From an uncultured Lachnospiraceae bacterium (lineage in GTDB: Bacteria > Bacillota > Clostridia > Lachnospirales > Lachnospiraceae): a DNA stretch of 64,000 bases. Below are positions 25,454 through 33,483 of this stretch, one piece after another. The position numbers and the translations under genes are program-made. Below the pieces are notes generated by a model that was not told the DNA's origin, ran no database searches, and saw only the letters and a list, made by a program, of their open reading frames with translations. The DNA lies in contig CAKRAK010000007.1 in NCBI GenBank assembly GCA_934294885.1, positions 1 to 64,000 on the forward strand, in the 5' to 3' direction. The number at the start of each line of letters is the position of its first letter. Within the stretch, counting starts at the first letter, position 1.

Positions 25454-26365
25454 ATGAAAGAAATCGCATTGGTAATCATGGCGGCGGGAATTGGTTCACG
25501 ATACGGAGCAGGAATTAAACAGTTACAGAAGGTTGGACCTCATGGAGAGATTATTATAGATTATTCGATTTATGATGCTTTGGAAGCAGGATTTACAAAG
25601 GTTGTATTCATAATCAGAAAAGACATTGAAAAAGATTTTAAGGAAGTAATCGGTCAGAGAATTGAAAAAATCTGTCCGGTAGAATATGTATTTCAGGATA
25701 AGAATGACTTGCCGGAAGGCTTTTCATGTCCGAAGGAACGGACAAAACCGTGGGGAACCGGACATGCGGTTTTGGCTTGCCGGGATGTTGTGAAGGTACC
25801 CTTTGCGGTAATTAACGCAGACGATTATTACGGCAAGGAAGCATTTGTTAAAATGCATCAGTATTTAGAACAGCACTATGATGAAAAGCACGCGTATTGC
25901 ATGGCAGGATTTAGGCTTGCAAATACATTAAGTGAAAACGGAACCGTTACCCGTGGTGTCTGTAAGATGGATGAGGATCATAATCTGGTTAAGATAAAGG
26001 AAACCCATGAGATTATGAAACAAGCAGACGGAAGCTACTGTTCAACGGAAGGAGAGGAGCTTAGTGACGATACCCTTGTATCTATGAATATGTGGGGCGT
26101 GACACCGGAATATATAGATATATTGCAGAGAAAATTTGTGGAATTTTTGGAAAACCTTGCATCTGATGATTTGAAGGGTGAGTTCCTTCTTCCTACCATT
26201 ATGGGTGACCTGCTGGCAGAGGGGGAAGTATCTGTGCAGGTGCTTTCTTCTGCTGACCGTTGGTTTGGAGTTACTTACTTAGAGGATAAGGACAGTGTGG
26301 TTGCTGCCTTTGAACAACTGGTAAAAGATGGAATTTATCGTGCAGATTTGTGGGGACAGCCGTAA
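25454..26365 (+). CDS. sugar nucleotidyltransferase-like protein
   Basis: I chose ATG 25454, 5 nt after GGAGG; ATG 25442 precedes the site. The 303-residue product begins with the nucleotidyltransferase signature VIMAAGIGSRYGAGIKQ (residues 7-23), followed by DYSIYDALEAGFTKVVFI and the metal-binding aspartates in VINADDYYG. It therefore belongs to the family that makes NDP-sugars from NTP and sugar phosphate. Neighbours do not reveal the sugar. It precedes fba, but fba has its own -10. Confidence 0.85.
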   Translation: MKEIALVIMAAGIGSRYGAGIKQLQKVGPHGEIIIDYSIYDALEAGFTKVVFIIRKDIEKDFKEVIGQRIEKICPVEYVFQDKNDLPEGFSCPKERTKPWGTGHAVLACRDVVKVPFAVINADDYYGKEAFVKMHQYLEQHYDEKHAYCMAGFRLANTLSENGTVTRGVCKMDEDHNLVKIKETHEIMKQADGSYCSTEGEELSDDTLVSMNMWGVTPEYIDILQRKFVEFLENLASDDLKGEFLLPTIMGDLLAEGEVSVQVLSSADRWFGVTYLEDKDSVVAAFEQLVKDGIYRADLWGQP

Positions 26366-26392
26366 GAAAAGAAAATTTAATCTTTTCTTTTG
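26364..26392 (+). terminator. weak A/T-rich terminator
   Basis: AAGAAAAGA pairs with TCTTTTCTT after the nucleotidyltransferase stop. The stem is almost all A-T, so efficiency is doubtful. Confidence 0.4.
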
Positions 26393-26405
26393 ATTTAAGT
26401 TGGGT

Positions 26406-26411
26406 TATAAT
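26406..26411 (+). promoter_or_regulatory. -10 element for fba
   Basis: A perfect TATAAT lies 63 nt before the fba start. The matching -35 (TTTTCT at 26383) is poor. Confidence 0.45.
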
Positions 26412-26473
26412 AGCGATAAGTATGTGGACGGTTTCATGTGTCCGCAAAAAATTATGAACACGGAGGATTTATT

Positions 26474-27337
26474 ATGTTAGTTTCAGCAACAGAGATGTTA
26501 AAGAAAGCAAAAGCAGGTCATTATGCAGTTGGACAGTTTAATATTAACAACCTTGAGTGGACAAAGTCTATTTTGTTAACAGCTCAGGAGTTAAACAGCC
26601 CTGTTATCTTAGGTGTATCTGAGGGTGCAGGTAAGTATATGACAGGATTTAAGACTGTAGCAGCTATGGTTAAGGCTATGGATGAAGAATTAGGAATTAC
26701 AGTTCCTGTAGCACTTCATTTAGATCATGGTACTTATGAAGGTTGTTATAAGTGTATCAAAGCAGGATTTACTTCTATCATGTTTGATGGTTCTCATTAT
26801 CCATTTGAGGAGAATCTTGCAAAATCTACAGAGTTAGTTAACGTTGCTCATAATCTTGGTCTTTCTATCGAGTGTGAAGTAGGTTCTATCGGTGGTGAAG
26901 AAGATGGTGTTGTAGGTATGGGTGAGTGTGCAGACCCTGAAGAATGTAAGACAATCGCTGATTTAGGTGTTGATATGTTAGCAGCAGGTATCGGTAACAT
27001 TCATGGTAAATACCCAGAGAACTGGGCTGGTCTTTCATTTGAGACATTAGATGCAATTCAGGCTAAGACAGGTGCAATGCCATTGGTTCTTCATGGTGGT
27101 ACAGGAATTCCTGCAGACATGATTAAGAAAGCAATCGAGCTTGGTGTATCTAAGATCAACGTTAATACAGAATGCCAGTTATCATTCCAGGAAGCTACTC
27201 GTGCTTATATCGAGTCTGGTAAGGATAAAGAGGGTAAGGGATTTGACCCTCGTAAATTATTAGCTCCGGGTGCCGAAGCTATTAAGGCTACTGTAAAAGA
27301 AAAGATGGAATTATTCGGATCAGTAGGTAAGGCTTGA
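26474..27337 (+). CDS. fba: class II fructose-1,6-bisphosphate aldolase
   Basis: I chose ATG 26474, which has CGGAGG upstream. The 287-residue enzyme cleaves fructose-1,6-bisphosphate in glycolysis using zinc. HLDHG places the catalytic Asp84 and zinc ligand His85; further motifs are EVGSIGGEEDGV, GNIHGKYP and LVLHGGTGIP. Codon use is strongly biased compared with its neighbours (many GGT, TCT, GCA and CGT), which fits a highly expressed gene. It ends in a strong terminator. Confidence 0.97.
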   Translation: MLVSATEMLKKAKAGHYAVGQFNINNLEWTKSILLTAQELNSPVILGVSEGAGKYMTGFKTVAAMVKAMDEELGITVPVALHLDHGTYEGCYKCIKAGFTSIMFDGSHYPFEENLAKSTELVNVAHNLGLSIECEVGSIGGEEDGVVGMGECADPEECKTIADLGVDMLAAGIGNIHGKYPENWAGLSFETLDAIQAKTGAMPLVLHGGTGIPADMIKKAIELGVSKINVNTECQLSFQEATRAYIESGKDKEGKGFDPRKLLAPGAEAIKATVKEKMELFGSVGKA

Positions 27338-27368
27338 TTTTTTGTATAATTATGACTGAATGACAATT

Positions 27369-27415
27369 GGGGGCTTCGTCGGGGAATGTATGATTCCGAA
27401 GAAGCTCCCTTTTCT
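27369..27415 (+). terminator. intrinsic terminator of fba
   Basis: A long imperfect stem with GGG/CCC, CTTC/GAAG, CGG/CCG and GAAT/ATTC segments ends in CCCTTTTCTTT. Confidence 0.8.
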
Positions 27416-27463
27416 TTGATAATGGGACAGATAATTGCAAGACACTCAGAAATCTGTAGTTCT

Positions 27464-27607
27464 TTGTGTAAATTTACGAATATATAAACAGGCTCTTGCA
27501 GCACACCGGTACTTAACGAGGGAAAGCGTTAGCGCATCCCAAGTTTAGTACCGCTGTGTGCGGATGAAGCGTAAGCGTGCCTGTGATATATTCGTAAATT
27601 TACACAA
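27464..27607. repeat. structured repeat element, copy 1
   Basis: The outer arms 27464-27485 and 27586-27607 form a perfect 22-bp inverted repeat ending in TTGTG/CACAA. Inside, CAGGC (27489-27493) pairs with GCCTG (27579-27583). A 13-bp hairpin, GCACAC plus CGGTACT, pairs with AGTACCG plus GTGTGC and carries an inner GGGA/TCCC and GCG/CGC stem. The 95-nt core recurs at 31827-31921 with five differences. The element lies after the fba terminator and before the lipoprotein gene. It contains no reading frame and no T-run. It could be a structured RNA or a miniature mobile element. Confidence 0.8.
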
Positions 27608-27669
27608 TGTATATAGAAGATGGTGTCTGGCAAACGTTTTTGATAATAAGATGAATGGAGGACGTCTGT

Positions 27670-29046
27670 ATGAGACGTGTGAAGCAGTTACTGTACACAG
27701 TTATGCTTGGCTGCGTGATGCTTATGCTGTGTGCGTGTGAGAACAAATCCAATGAGGAATTAACCTCGGAAATTACAATCGAAACAATTGCGGACGAAAA
27801 ATCAGAAATTAGCGGAAAGATTACCGTATGGGTAAGAAGTTCAGAGTTGGTGAATACCAAATTTGCAGAATATAAAAAAGAATTTGAGGCAAAGTATCCG
27901 GGCACAGAGGTAGAATATAAAGTGGTTCCTAATTATGAAACAATGGGCTATCAGTCAATTGTTGGGGGAGCAGATGCAGATGTTGTTATGATACCGGAGA
28001 AAATGACAAAAGATGAGGTGAAAAAGTATTTTATCCCCTTTGGCTCAACAGAAGAGATAGCGGGAAAATACAAAGAGGCATATATTCACAAGTATGAATA
28101 TGACGGAGTTGTATACGGTATTCCCGAATATATGAAACCTCAGGGAATTGCATATAATAAAAGAGTACTGGAATATGCGGACATTGTAGAAATCCCGGAG
28201 ACACCGGAAGCTTTTATCGATATGCTGACAACCATTAAAATTGACAATAACGAGATTATTCCGTTTTATATAGATGAAGATTCCCTGGATGATTGGGAGC
28301 TTCATGCATGGGGTTCCGTATCCGGAGACCCGGATTACCACTACAATGGAATGGTTATGGAGACCAATCCGTTTTCCGAGGGCAGTCCCAACTATATTGT
28401 GCACAAATTGTTATATGATATTGAATATAACCGGTTGTCCCAACAGTATAAGATAAACAAGGCAACTGCTAAAAAACTGCTAAACCGTGGAGATATTGCA
28501 TGTATGCTGGTAGATTTTGATGAAATCAGCTCCCTTCAGAAGGCGGGAACGAATCCGGATGACATTGGATATATGCCGTTCCCTTATAACATTGACGACC
28601 AAAGATATGCGACGCTTACTTATGGCTACAGTTATGGTATACCTGCTGAAAGTGACAATAAAGTAACAGCGGAAGCCTTTGTGAGCTATATGATTAAAAA
28701 TTCGGGATATGCATCCAGCGTAGGTGCAATCTCTGTTAAGAAAAAGACGTCTAAGCCATCTTTGTTAAGGGATTTCTCCGGTGTAACACTGGTTTTGGAC
28801 AATCCTGCAACGGAAGATAAAGAAGGAAAATATCAGCAGATATGTGAAAAGTCCGGCGTGGCATTGGATGACAGTGATTTCAAAAAGATTATCCTTCAGG
28901 TTGCAAAGGAAGCCAGACCGGGGAAAAAATCAACAGAAGAACAAGGTGAGGACGAAACCCCTTCTGATTTGGAAGAGGAACCGTTACCTCATAATTTCGA
29001 TGAAATCATGGAATCATGGTATGCAAAGTGGAAGCAGGCAAAGTAA
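27670..29046 (+). CDS. extracellular solute-binding lipoprotein
   Basis: I chose ATG 27670, 8 nt after GGAGG; ATG 27655 overlaps that site. The 458-residue product has a lipoprotein signal ending in LCAC, so it is tethered outside the membrane. The mature part has the family 1 ABC solute-binding pattern: ISGKITVWVRSSE, then YEAxxPGxEVEYK-like KYPGTEVEYKVVPNY and DADVVMIPE. The C-terminal tail is acidic (EEQGEDETPSDLEEE). No permease or ATPase genes adjoin, so it is an orphan. The ligand may be a carbohydrate. Confidence 0.88.
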   Translation: MRRVKQLLYTVMLGCVMLMLCACENKSNEELTSEITIETIADEKSEISGKITVWVRSSELVNTKFAEYKKEFEAKYPGTEVEYKVVPNYETMGYQSIVGGADADVVMIPEKMTKDEVKKYFIPFGSTEEIAGKYKEAYIHKYEYDGVVYGIPEYMKPQGIAYNKRVLEYADIVEIPETPEAFIDMLTTIKIDNNEIIPFYIDEDSLDDWELHAWGSVSGDPDYHYNGMVMETNPFSEGSPNYIVHKLLYDIEYNRLSQQYKINKATAKKLLNRGDIACMLVDFDEISSLQKAGTNPDDIGYMPFPYNIDDQRYATLTYGYSYGIPAESDNKVTAEAFVSYMIKNSGYASSVGAISVKKKTSKPSLLRDFSGVTLVLDNPATEDKEGKYQQICEKSGVALDDSDFKKIILQVAKEARPGKKSTEEQGEDETPSDLEEEPLPHNFDEIMESWYAKWKQAK

Positions 29047-29055
29047 GGTGACAGC

Positions 29056-29334
29056 ATGGGAATCAAGATTTACAAAAAACAGGATAATAACACAGGGCAG
29101 GACACCAATCCCGTTTTGGAAAATTCATCAAAATATTATGATACACCCAAATTGATTCGCAGGAGCGGGATATATTATATTGGGTATTTGGATGATGAGA
29201 TTCAGATTGAAGAATGGGAAGCGCAGGAGGTTTATGAAAATCCGGATTGTGTATATGATTTAATCGTATCCTACAGAAGAAAGTATTATTTTAATACAGC
29301 TGAGGATTCATTGGACAGCTTACAACATTATTGA
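29056..29334 (+). CDS. small hypothetical protein (92 aa)
   Basis: The ATG lies 9 nt after the lipoprotein stop with AAGGTGA as ribosome binding site, so the two are probably co-transcribed. The product is soluble, charged and tyrosine-rich (IYYIGYLDDEIQIEEWEAQ). No signal peptide or membrane segment is present. I do not recognise the family. Confidence 0.65.
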   Translation: MGIKIYKKQDNNTGQDTNPVLENSSKYYDTPKLIRRSGIYYIGYLDDEIQIEEWEAQEVYENPDCVYDLIVSYRRKYYFNTAEDSLDSLQHY

Positions 29335-29366
29335 TTCCGAATATTATGTGATAGGGTATAAAGCAG

Positions 29367-29394
29367 TTGAAAACGGACACTCTAATTCTATAAC
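29367..29394 (+). promoter_or_regulatory. sigma-A promoter for the 74-aa gene
   Basis: TTGAAA (29367-29372) and TATAAC (29389-29394) are separated by 16 nt. Confidence 0.5.
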
Positions 29395-29437
29395 AAACAA
29401 AAATAATCATTGTTAGGTGATGGAATGGAGGATTATT

Positions 29438-29662
29438 ATGTGTCCGGATAATGGAGAAATGAACAATCTGGCAACAAGGGTTGCTGTATGTAAGGATTTG
29501 ATTTCGGAAAATAAAGCATATGTAGATCAGTTAATGAATACAAAGGATCAGGCAGATAAGCAAAAGGTTCTGGATCATATGGAGGATTTTTCCTGCAAAG
29601 AAGAAATGGAACGCTACGTTGAAAATTATGAGGAGAATTATCGGATGCCTCAAAAACATTAG
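29438..29662 (+). CDS. small acidic helical protein (74 aa)
   Basis: I chose ATG 29438 with GGAGG 7 nt upstream over a GTG at 29417. The product starts MCPDNGEMNNLATRVAVCK and is charged and probably all-helical, with cysteines at 2, 18 and near 53. The family is unknown. The HAD gene follows after 35 nt. Confidence 0.6.
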   Translation: MCPDNGEMNNLATRVAVCKDLISENKAYVDQLMNTKDQADKQKVLDHMEDFSCKEEMERYVENYEENYRMPQKH

Positions 29663-29697
29663 CAGCGGCGGTATTTTCACATTGGAAAGGATAAAAA

Positions 29698-30336
29698 ATG
29701 GAAGTGAAAAAAGGTATTATTTTTGATATGGATGGTACTCTTTGGGATTCAGCAGAGGGAGTTGCCGCGTCATGGAATGAAATTATTGAAAAAGAATATA
29801 CAGCTGACAGAAAACTGACAGCCGGAGATATTCAGTCGGTGATGGGTCTTACAATGAAGCGTCTTGCAGCGAAGCTCTTTCCGGAGTTGGAAGAGAAAAA
29901 GAGACTGGAACTGGTGGATCATTGCGGAGAATACGAGAACGGATATCTTCGTATCCATGGAGGAAGCTTATATGACGGACTGGAAGCAACCATAGGGCAG
30001 TTGAAGGAAAAATACCATTTATATATTGTCAGTAACTGCCAAAGTGGATATATCGAGGCGTTTCTGGAGCATTATGGTTTCGGAAAGTATTTTGATGATA
30101 TTGAATGTTATGGTAATAATCTTCTGGAGAAGGGTGAAAATATACGAAAGGTTGTTGATAGAAATCAGTTGACCCATGCCGTTTATGTAGGAGATATTCA
30201 GGGAGATTATGATGCAAGCCGGCAGGCAGGCGTATTATTTATTCATGCTGCCTATGGTTTTGGCAAAATTGATGCACAGGTTCCTAAAATCAACAAGTTT
30301 ACGGAATTACCGGAGATTATGAAAACAATTTTTTAA
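29698..30336 (+). CDS. HAD-superfamily hydrolase (phosphoglycolate-phosphatase-like)
   Basis: This 212-residue phosphatase has motif I DMDGT with nucleophile Asp10 and acid Asp12, a helical cap, motif II YIVSNCQ, and motif IV GDIQGDYDASRQAG. It would dephosphorylate a small metabolite. Specificity cannot be inferred from the sequence or neighbours. Confidence 0.9.
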   Translation: MEVKKGIIFDMDGTLWDSAEGVAASWNEIIEKEYTADRKLTAGDIQSVMGLTMKRLAAKLFPELEEKKRLELVDHCGEYENGYLRIHGGSLYDGLEATIGQLKEKYHLYIVSNCQSGYIEAFLEHYGFGKYFDDIECYGNNLLEKGENIRKVVDRNQLTHAVYVGDIQGDYDASRQAGVLFIHAAYGFGKIDAQVPKINKFTELPEIMKTIF

Positions 30337-30433
30337 GACAAGCGCTGTAATAGAGAACAAATGTAAGTGCTAAGGATGCAAAAGAGGACGTCTTAAAATG
30401 CTATTTGTATTATGTCCTTTAATAAAATAAAAA

Positions 30434-30463
30434 CGAATAAATCCGCTTGATTTCCATATACTA
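30434..30463 (+). promoter_or_regulatory. sigma-G-like promoter for spoVT
   Basis: CGAATA (30434-30439) and TATACTA (30457-30463) are separated by 17 nt. The sigma-G consensus is TGHATA and CATACTA, so each element differs only at its first base. In Bacillus, spoVT is transcribed by sigma-G in the forespore. Confidence 0.5.
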
Positions 30464-30562
30464 ACTCCAAAGCTGATATATGGCAAAGAAGAGATCTTTG
30501 ACAGACCTATAAGTGGGAATATACTGCAGGGATTTTATGAAATAAGGAATTGGAGGAACGTT

Positions 30563-31111
30563 ATGAGAGCAACGGGAATTGTACGTCGTATAGATGAACT
30601 GGGTCGAATTGTGGTACCCAAAGAATTAAGAAGAAATCTGCGAATCCGGGAAGGGGACCCGATTGAGATTTTTACAGGTCGGGAAGGGGAGATTATTTTA
30701 AAAAAATATTCTCCCATCGGAGAATTAAGTGCCTTTGCACAGGAGTATGTGGATGCCTCTGCAAAGATTTTAGGATGTCCGGTCTGTGTTACCGACCGGG
30801 ATCAGATTATTGCGGTAGCCGGTGTACCCAAAAAGGATTTGCTGGGAAAACGTCTGCATAAGGAATTAGAGGATGCCATCAATGACCGGGAAGGTATTAT
30901 GGCTAAAAAAGGGGAAAAACGGTATATTCGCATCACTGGGGAAGATGAGGATGTTTTTGAGGGACAGATTGTCCAGACAATCATTTGCGAAGGGGATGCG
31001 ATTGGTGCTGTCATTATTCTGAATAAGGACGAGAAAAACCCATTAACGGAAACAGAAAGAAAGGTTGCTGTGATTGCTGCCAATTTTTTGGGTAAACAAA
31101 TGGAAGGTTAA
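30563..31111 (+). CDS. spoVT: stage V sporulation regulator SpoVT
   Basis: This 182-residue forespore transcription factor has an N-terminal AbrB-type swapped-hairpin DNA-binding domain (MRATGIVRRIDELGRIVVPK, about residues 1-50) and a C-terminal GAF domain. SpoVT adjusts sigma-G-dependent genes late in sporulation and affects germination. The start has GGAGG. The candidate sigma-G promoter fits its known timing in Bacillus. Confidence 0.96.
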   Translation: MRATGIVRRIDELGRIVVPKELRRNLRIREGDPIEIFTGREGEIILKKYSPIGELSAFAQEYVDASAKILGCPVCVTDRDQIIAVAGVPKKDLLGKRLHKELEDAINDREGIMAKKGEKRYIRITGEDEDVFEGQIVQTIICEGDAIGAVIILNKDEKNPLTETERKVAVIAANFLGKQMEG

Positions 31112-31419
31112 GCATAGATGGATTCCAACCGAAACCCGAATTAATGGCACAGTTAAGCCAAGGATGTGTAACAAAATGCACAATGTTTTTTCGGAAAATA
31201 TGTGAGAAAGTTCTAAAAAATTTTGGCAATGTGTATATATTTTTAGAGGATGTAATTGGAATTATTCTGCCAAATTATACAAAAAGCCTAAGAATATAGG
31301 TATTTGCTTGACAAATAGGGTGTAAACGAGTATAAATAAGTCTAGGACTTGTCAATTGGACAAGGATATTTGCGTAAGGCAATTTAATATAATTATTTAT
31401 TAAGAGGAGGATTATTCCT
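31112..31419. other. spacer spoVT / HU gene
   Basis: This 308-bp A/T-rich region holds the HU promoter and leader. The leader has a CTTGTC/GACAAG hairpin (31348-31364) that is part of a 21-nt sequence also present at 44491-44511. Nothing else is apparent. Confidence 0.55.
31308..31336 (+). promoter_or_regulatory. strong sigma-A promoter for the HU gene
   Basis: A perfect TTGACA (31308-31313) and TATAAA (31331-31336) are separated by 17 nt, leaving a leader of about 75 nt. Confidence 0.85.
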
Positions 31420-31695
31420 ATGAACAAAACAGAATTAGTTGATGCAATTGCTAAAAAGACAGAGTTATCTAAGAAAGATGCAGAGAAGGCATTAAAGGCT
31501 TTCACAGATGTTGTTGCAGAAGAATTAGCAAAGGGTGAGAAAGTCCAGTTAGTAGGTTTTGGTACTTTTGAAGTAATTGAGAGACCTGCTCGTGATGGTA
31601 GAAATCCTAGAACTGGTGAGCCAATGCCAATCGAGGCTTCTAAGGCTCCTAAGTTCAAAGCTGGTAAGGCTTTAAAGGATACAGTAAATAAGTAA
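31420..31695 (+). CDS. hup: DNA-binding protein HU
   Basis: This 91-residue nucleoid protein has the family signature GFGTFEVIERPARDGRNPRTGE and begins MNKTELVDAIAKKTELSKKDAEKAL. It bends and compacts DNA as a dimer. A perfect -35, an AGAGGAGG site and biased codons fit very high expression. It is monocistronic with its own terminator. Confidence 0.97.
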   Translation: MNKTELVDAIAKKTELSKKDAEKALKAFTDVVAEELAKGEKVQLVGFGTFEVIERPARDGRNPRTGEPMPIEASKAPKFKAGKALKDTVNK

Positions 31696-31707
31696 TTTGT
31701 AGACCTG

Positions 31708-31742
31708 AAAAAAGACCGTGGATTTTCCATGGTCTTTTTTTG
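31708..31742 (+). terminator. intrinsic terminator of the HU gene
   Basis: AAAAAAGACC with inner TGG pairs with CCA and GGTCTTTTTT around a T-rich loop. Confidence 0.9.
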
Positions 31743-31799
31743 TTTAAGTTGACGAGAAAAAAACATACATTATGCGATGCATTTGACAACCGAAATTAA

Positions 31800-31948
31800 T
31801 TGTGAAAATTTAATATGATATATACGCAGGCTCTTGTAGCACACCGGTACTTAACGAGGAAAAGCGTTAGCGTATTCCAAGTTTAGTACCGCTGTGTGCG
31901 GATGAAGCGCAAGCGTGCCTGGGTTATATCCATATTAAATTTTCACAA
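31800..31948. repeat. structured repeat element, copy 2
   Basis: The arms 31800-31822 and 31925-31948 pair over 23 bp with one bulged C, again ending in TTGTG/CACAA. The core 31827-31921 is 90 of 95 identical to copy 1. The inner stem is GGAA/TTCC instead of GGGA/TCCC, a compensatory change. The arm sequence differs from copy 1 but remains self-complementary. It lies between the HU terminator and rqcP. Confidence 0.8.
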
Positions 31949-32008
31949 GTTGATGAGGAAAAAGCGTTTCGCAGTTACTAATGATACAGATAAAGGAAGG
32001 GAGTAAAT

Positions 32009-32248
32009 ATGAGATTAGATAAATATTTGAAGGTGTCCAGATTGATTAAAAGACGAACCGTAGCCAATGATGCGTGTGATGCGGGAAGAGTTATGGTAAA
32101 CGGAAAGGTAGCAAAGGCATCTGCCGATGTAAAGGTTGGCGATCGTATTGATATTGAATTTGGTAACAAAAATGTTGCAGTGGAGATTACGCAGATTTTA
32201 GATACGACAAAAAAAGAAGATGCAAAGGAAATGTTTCAATATCTGTAG
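32009..32248 (+). CDS. rqcP: RqcP-type S4 RNA-binding protein
   Basis: This 79-residue protein is a stand-alone S4 domain: MRLDKYLKVSRLIKRRTVAN followed by AGRVMVNGKVAKASADVKVGD. In Firmicutes RqcP (formerly YabO) works with RqcH in adding alanine tails during ribosome-associated quality control. It heads the yabP-yabQ-divIC-spoIIE cluster, matching its usual neighbourhood. Confidence 0.92.
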   Translation: MRLDKYLKVSRLIKRRTVANDACDAGRVMVNGKVAKASADVKVGDRIDIEFGNKNVAVEITQILDTTKKEDAKEMFQYL

Positions 32249-32321
32249 CATATAAAAGCACCTTGTCTCATAAGATAGGTTGAGTAGAAGCAGCAATGGG
32301 ATATGAGATAGGAGTGTGGCT

Positions 32322-32612
32322 ATGGAGGATGTTCGTAATGTAAATACAAAGGGTCATAGAATTGCATTGAATAACCGCGGAAATGGACTGATAACCGGTG
32401 TGAATGCGGTAATATCCTTTGATCCAAACGAGGTATTGTTAGAAACGGAGCAGGGAGTGCTTTTGATAAAGGGCTCGGAATTGAATGTAACAAAGCTGAC
32501 ACTTGACAAAGGGGAAGTGGAAGTGGACGGCAGAATAGATTCTTTTACCTATTCGGACATGAAACCCGGCACAAAAGGGGAAAACGGATTATTTGAGCGG
32601 TTGTTTAAGTAG
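32322..32612 (+). CDS. yabP: sporulation protein YabP
   Basis: I chose ATG 32322, 7 nt after GGAG; the in-frame GTG 32316 is too close. The 96-residue product is of the YabP/YqfC family (NRGNGLITGVNAVISFDPNEVLLETEQG and LTLDKGEVEVDG). YabP is needed for spore cortex formation. yabQ begins 8 nt downstream. Confidence 0.93.
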   Translation: MEDVRNVNTKGHRIALNNRGNGLITGVNAVISFDPNEVLLETEQGVLLIKGSELNVTKLTLDKGEVEVDGRIDSFTYSDMKPGTKGENGLFERLFK

Positions 32613-32620
32613 GTGATGGA

Positions 32621-33043
32621 ATGGCAGGGCTGATCTATGATGAACTGCGGTTATTTGGAATTTGTTTTCTGCTTGGTATGGCATTAGGTTTTTTGTATGA
32701 CCTGTTTCGAATTTTTCGATTACTGGTTCCCCACAAAAGCATATTTGTGGACATGGAAGATTTGTTGTACTGGGTGTTAACGGCTTGCTTTGTGTTTCAG
32801 ACATTATTCCGGTTCAATGAAGGAAAATTGCGAGGCTATGCATTTCTTGGCATGTTTTTAGGTGTAGTGGTCTATACCCTTACCATAAGGCGGTTATTGT
32901 TGTTTGTGGTAGGGAAAATTCTCCCCCTTTGGAAAAAAGGATGGAGTATGTTAAAAAGACCTTTTAAGGGAGTGACGGGATATATTAGAAAAACGTTGAA
33001 AAATCTTGTTGTAGAAGTTAAAATGGCAATTAGAAGCAGATAG
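32621..33043 (+). CDS. yabQ: spore cortex biosynthesis protein YabQ
   Basis: This 140-residue membrane protein has the YabQ pattern: ELRLFGICFLLGMALGFLYD then FRLLVPHKSIFVDMEDLLYW, with about three to four membrane segments and a basic C-terminus. It localises to the forespore membrane in Bacillus and is required for cortex assembly. It lies directly after yabP. Confidence 0.92.
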   Translation: MAGLIYDELRLFGICFLLGMALGFLYDLFRIFRLLVPHKSIFVDMEDLLYWVLTACFVFQTLFRFNEGKLRGYAFLGMFLGVVVYTLTIRRLLLFVVGKILPLWKKGWSMLKRPFKGVTGYIRKTLKNLVVEVKMAIRSR

Positions 33044-33067
33044 ATTAATAAGAAACAGGTGAAGAAA

Positions 33068-33382
33068 TTGAGTAAAAAAAGACGACGGAAAAGAAAGTCA
33101 AAAAACAGTTTGAACAAAAATGGATTTCCTGTGATCATGTTTATAGTGATTGTATTTTGCATTGTTCTAGGTGTTTATTCCCTGAATCTGAAAAAGGAGA
33201 GTAATCAGTTAGAAGAAAAAAAACAAACACTGGAAGCGCAAATTCAACAAGAAGAAGATAGAACGAAGGAACTGGAAGAATTAGAAAAATATACCAAAAC
33301 AAAAAAATATATGGAGGAAGTTGCCAGAGAAAAGCTTGGTCTTGTATATCCGGATGAGATTCTGATTCAGCCAAGTAACTGA
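33068..33382 (+). CDS. divIC: DivIC/FtsL-like septum formation initiator
   Basis: I placed the start at TTG 33068, 5 nt after AGGTGA; the GTG at 33059 lies inside that site and has none of its own. The 104-residue bitopic protein has a very basic cytosolic tail (SKKRRRKRKSKNS), one membrane segment (PVIMFIVIVFCIVLGVYS) and an external coiled coil, ending in VAREKLGLVYPDE. It is a divisome subunit. The position before spoIIE is conserved in Firmicutes. Confidence 0.88.
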   Translation: MSKKRRRKRKSKNSLNKNGFPVIMFIVIVFCIVLGVYSLNLKKESNQLEEKKQTLEAQIQQEEDRTKELEELEKYTKTKKYMEEVAREKLGLVYPDEILIQPSN

Positions 33383-33483
33383 TTATGTCGTTAATTGCGT
33401 CAGATAAGGTTTTGTTATGACAATATTTTATATAAAACGATATGCATAATGTATTCCAAAGATTAGTTTGGGAGGAACATATT

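Larger units (their letters stand above)
27338..27669. other. spacer fba / lipoprotein
   Basis: This 332-bp gap holds the fba terminator and structured element copy 1. The 62 bp between the element and the lipoprotein start contain no good promoter, so the element may lie in the leader of that gene. Confidence 0.6.
31696..32008. other. spacer HU gene / rqcP
   Basis: This 313-bp gap holds the HU terminator and structured element copy 2. No clear promoter for rqcP lies after the element, although there is a good GGAAGGGAG site at the start codon. Confidence 0.6.
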
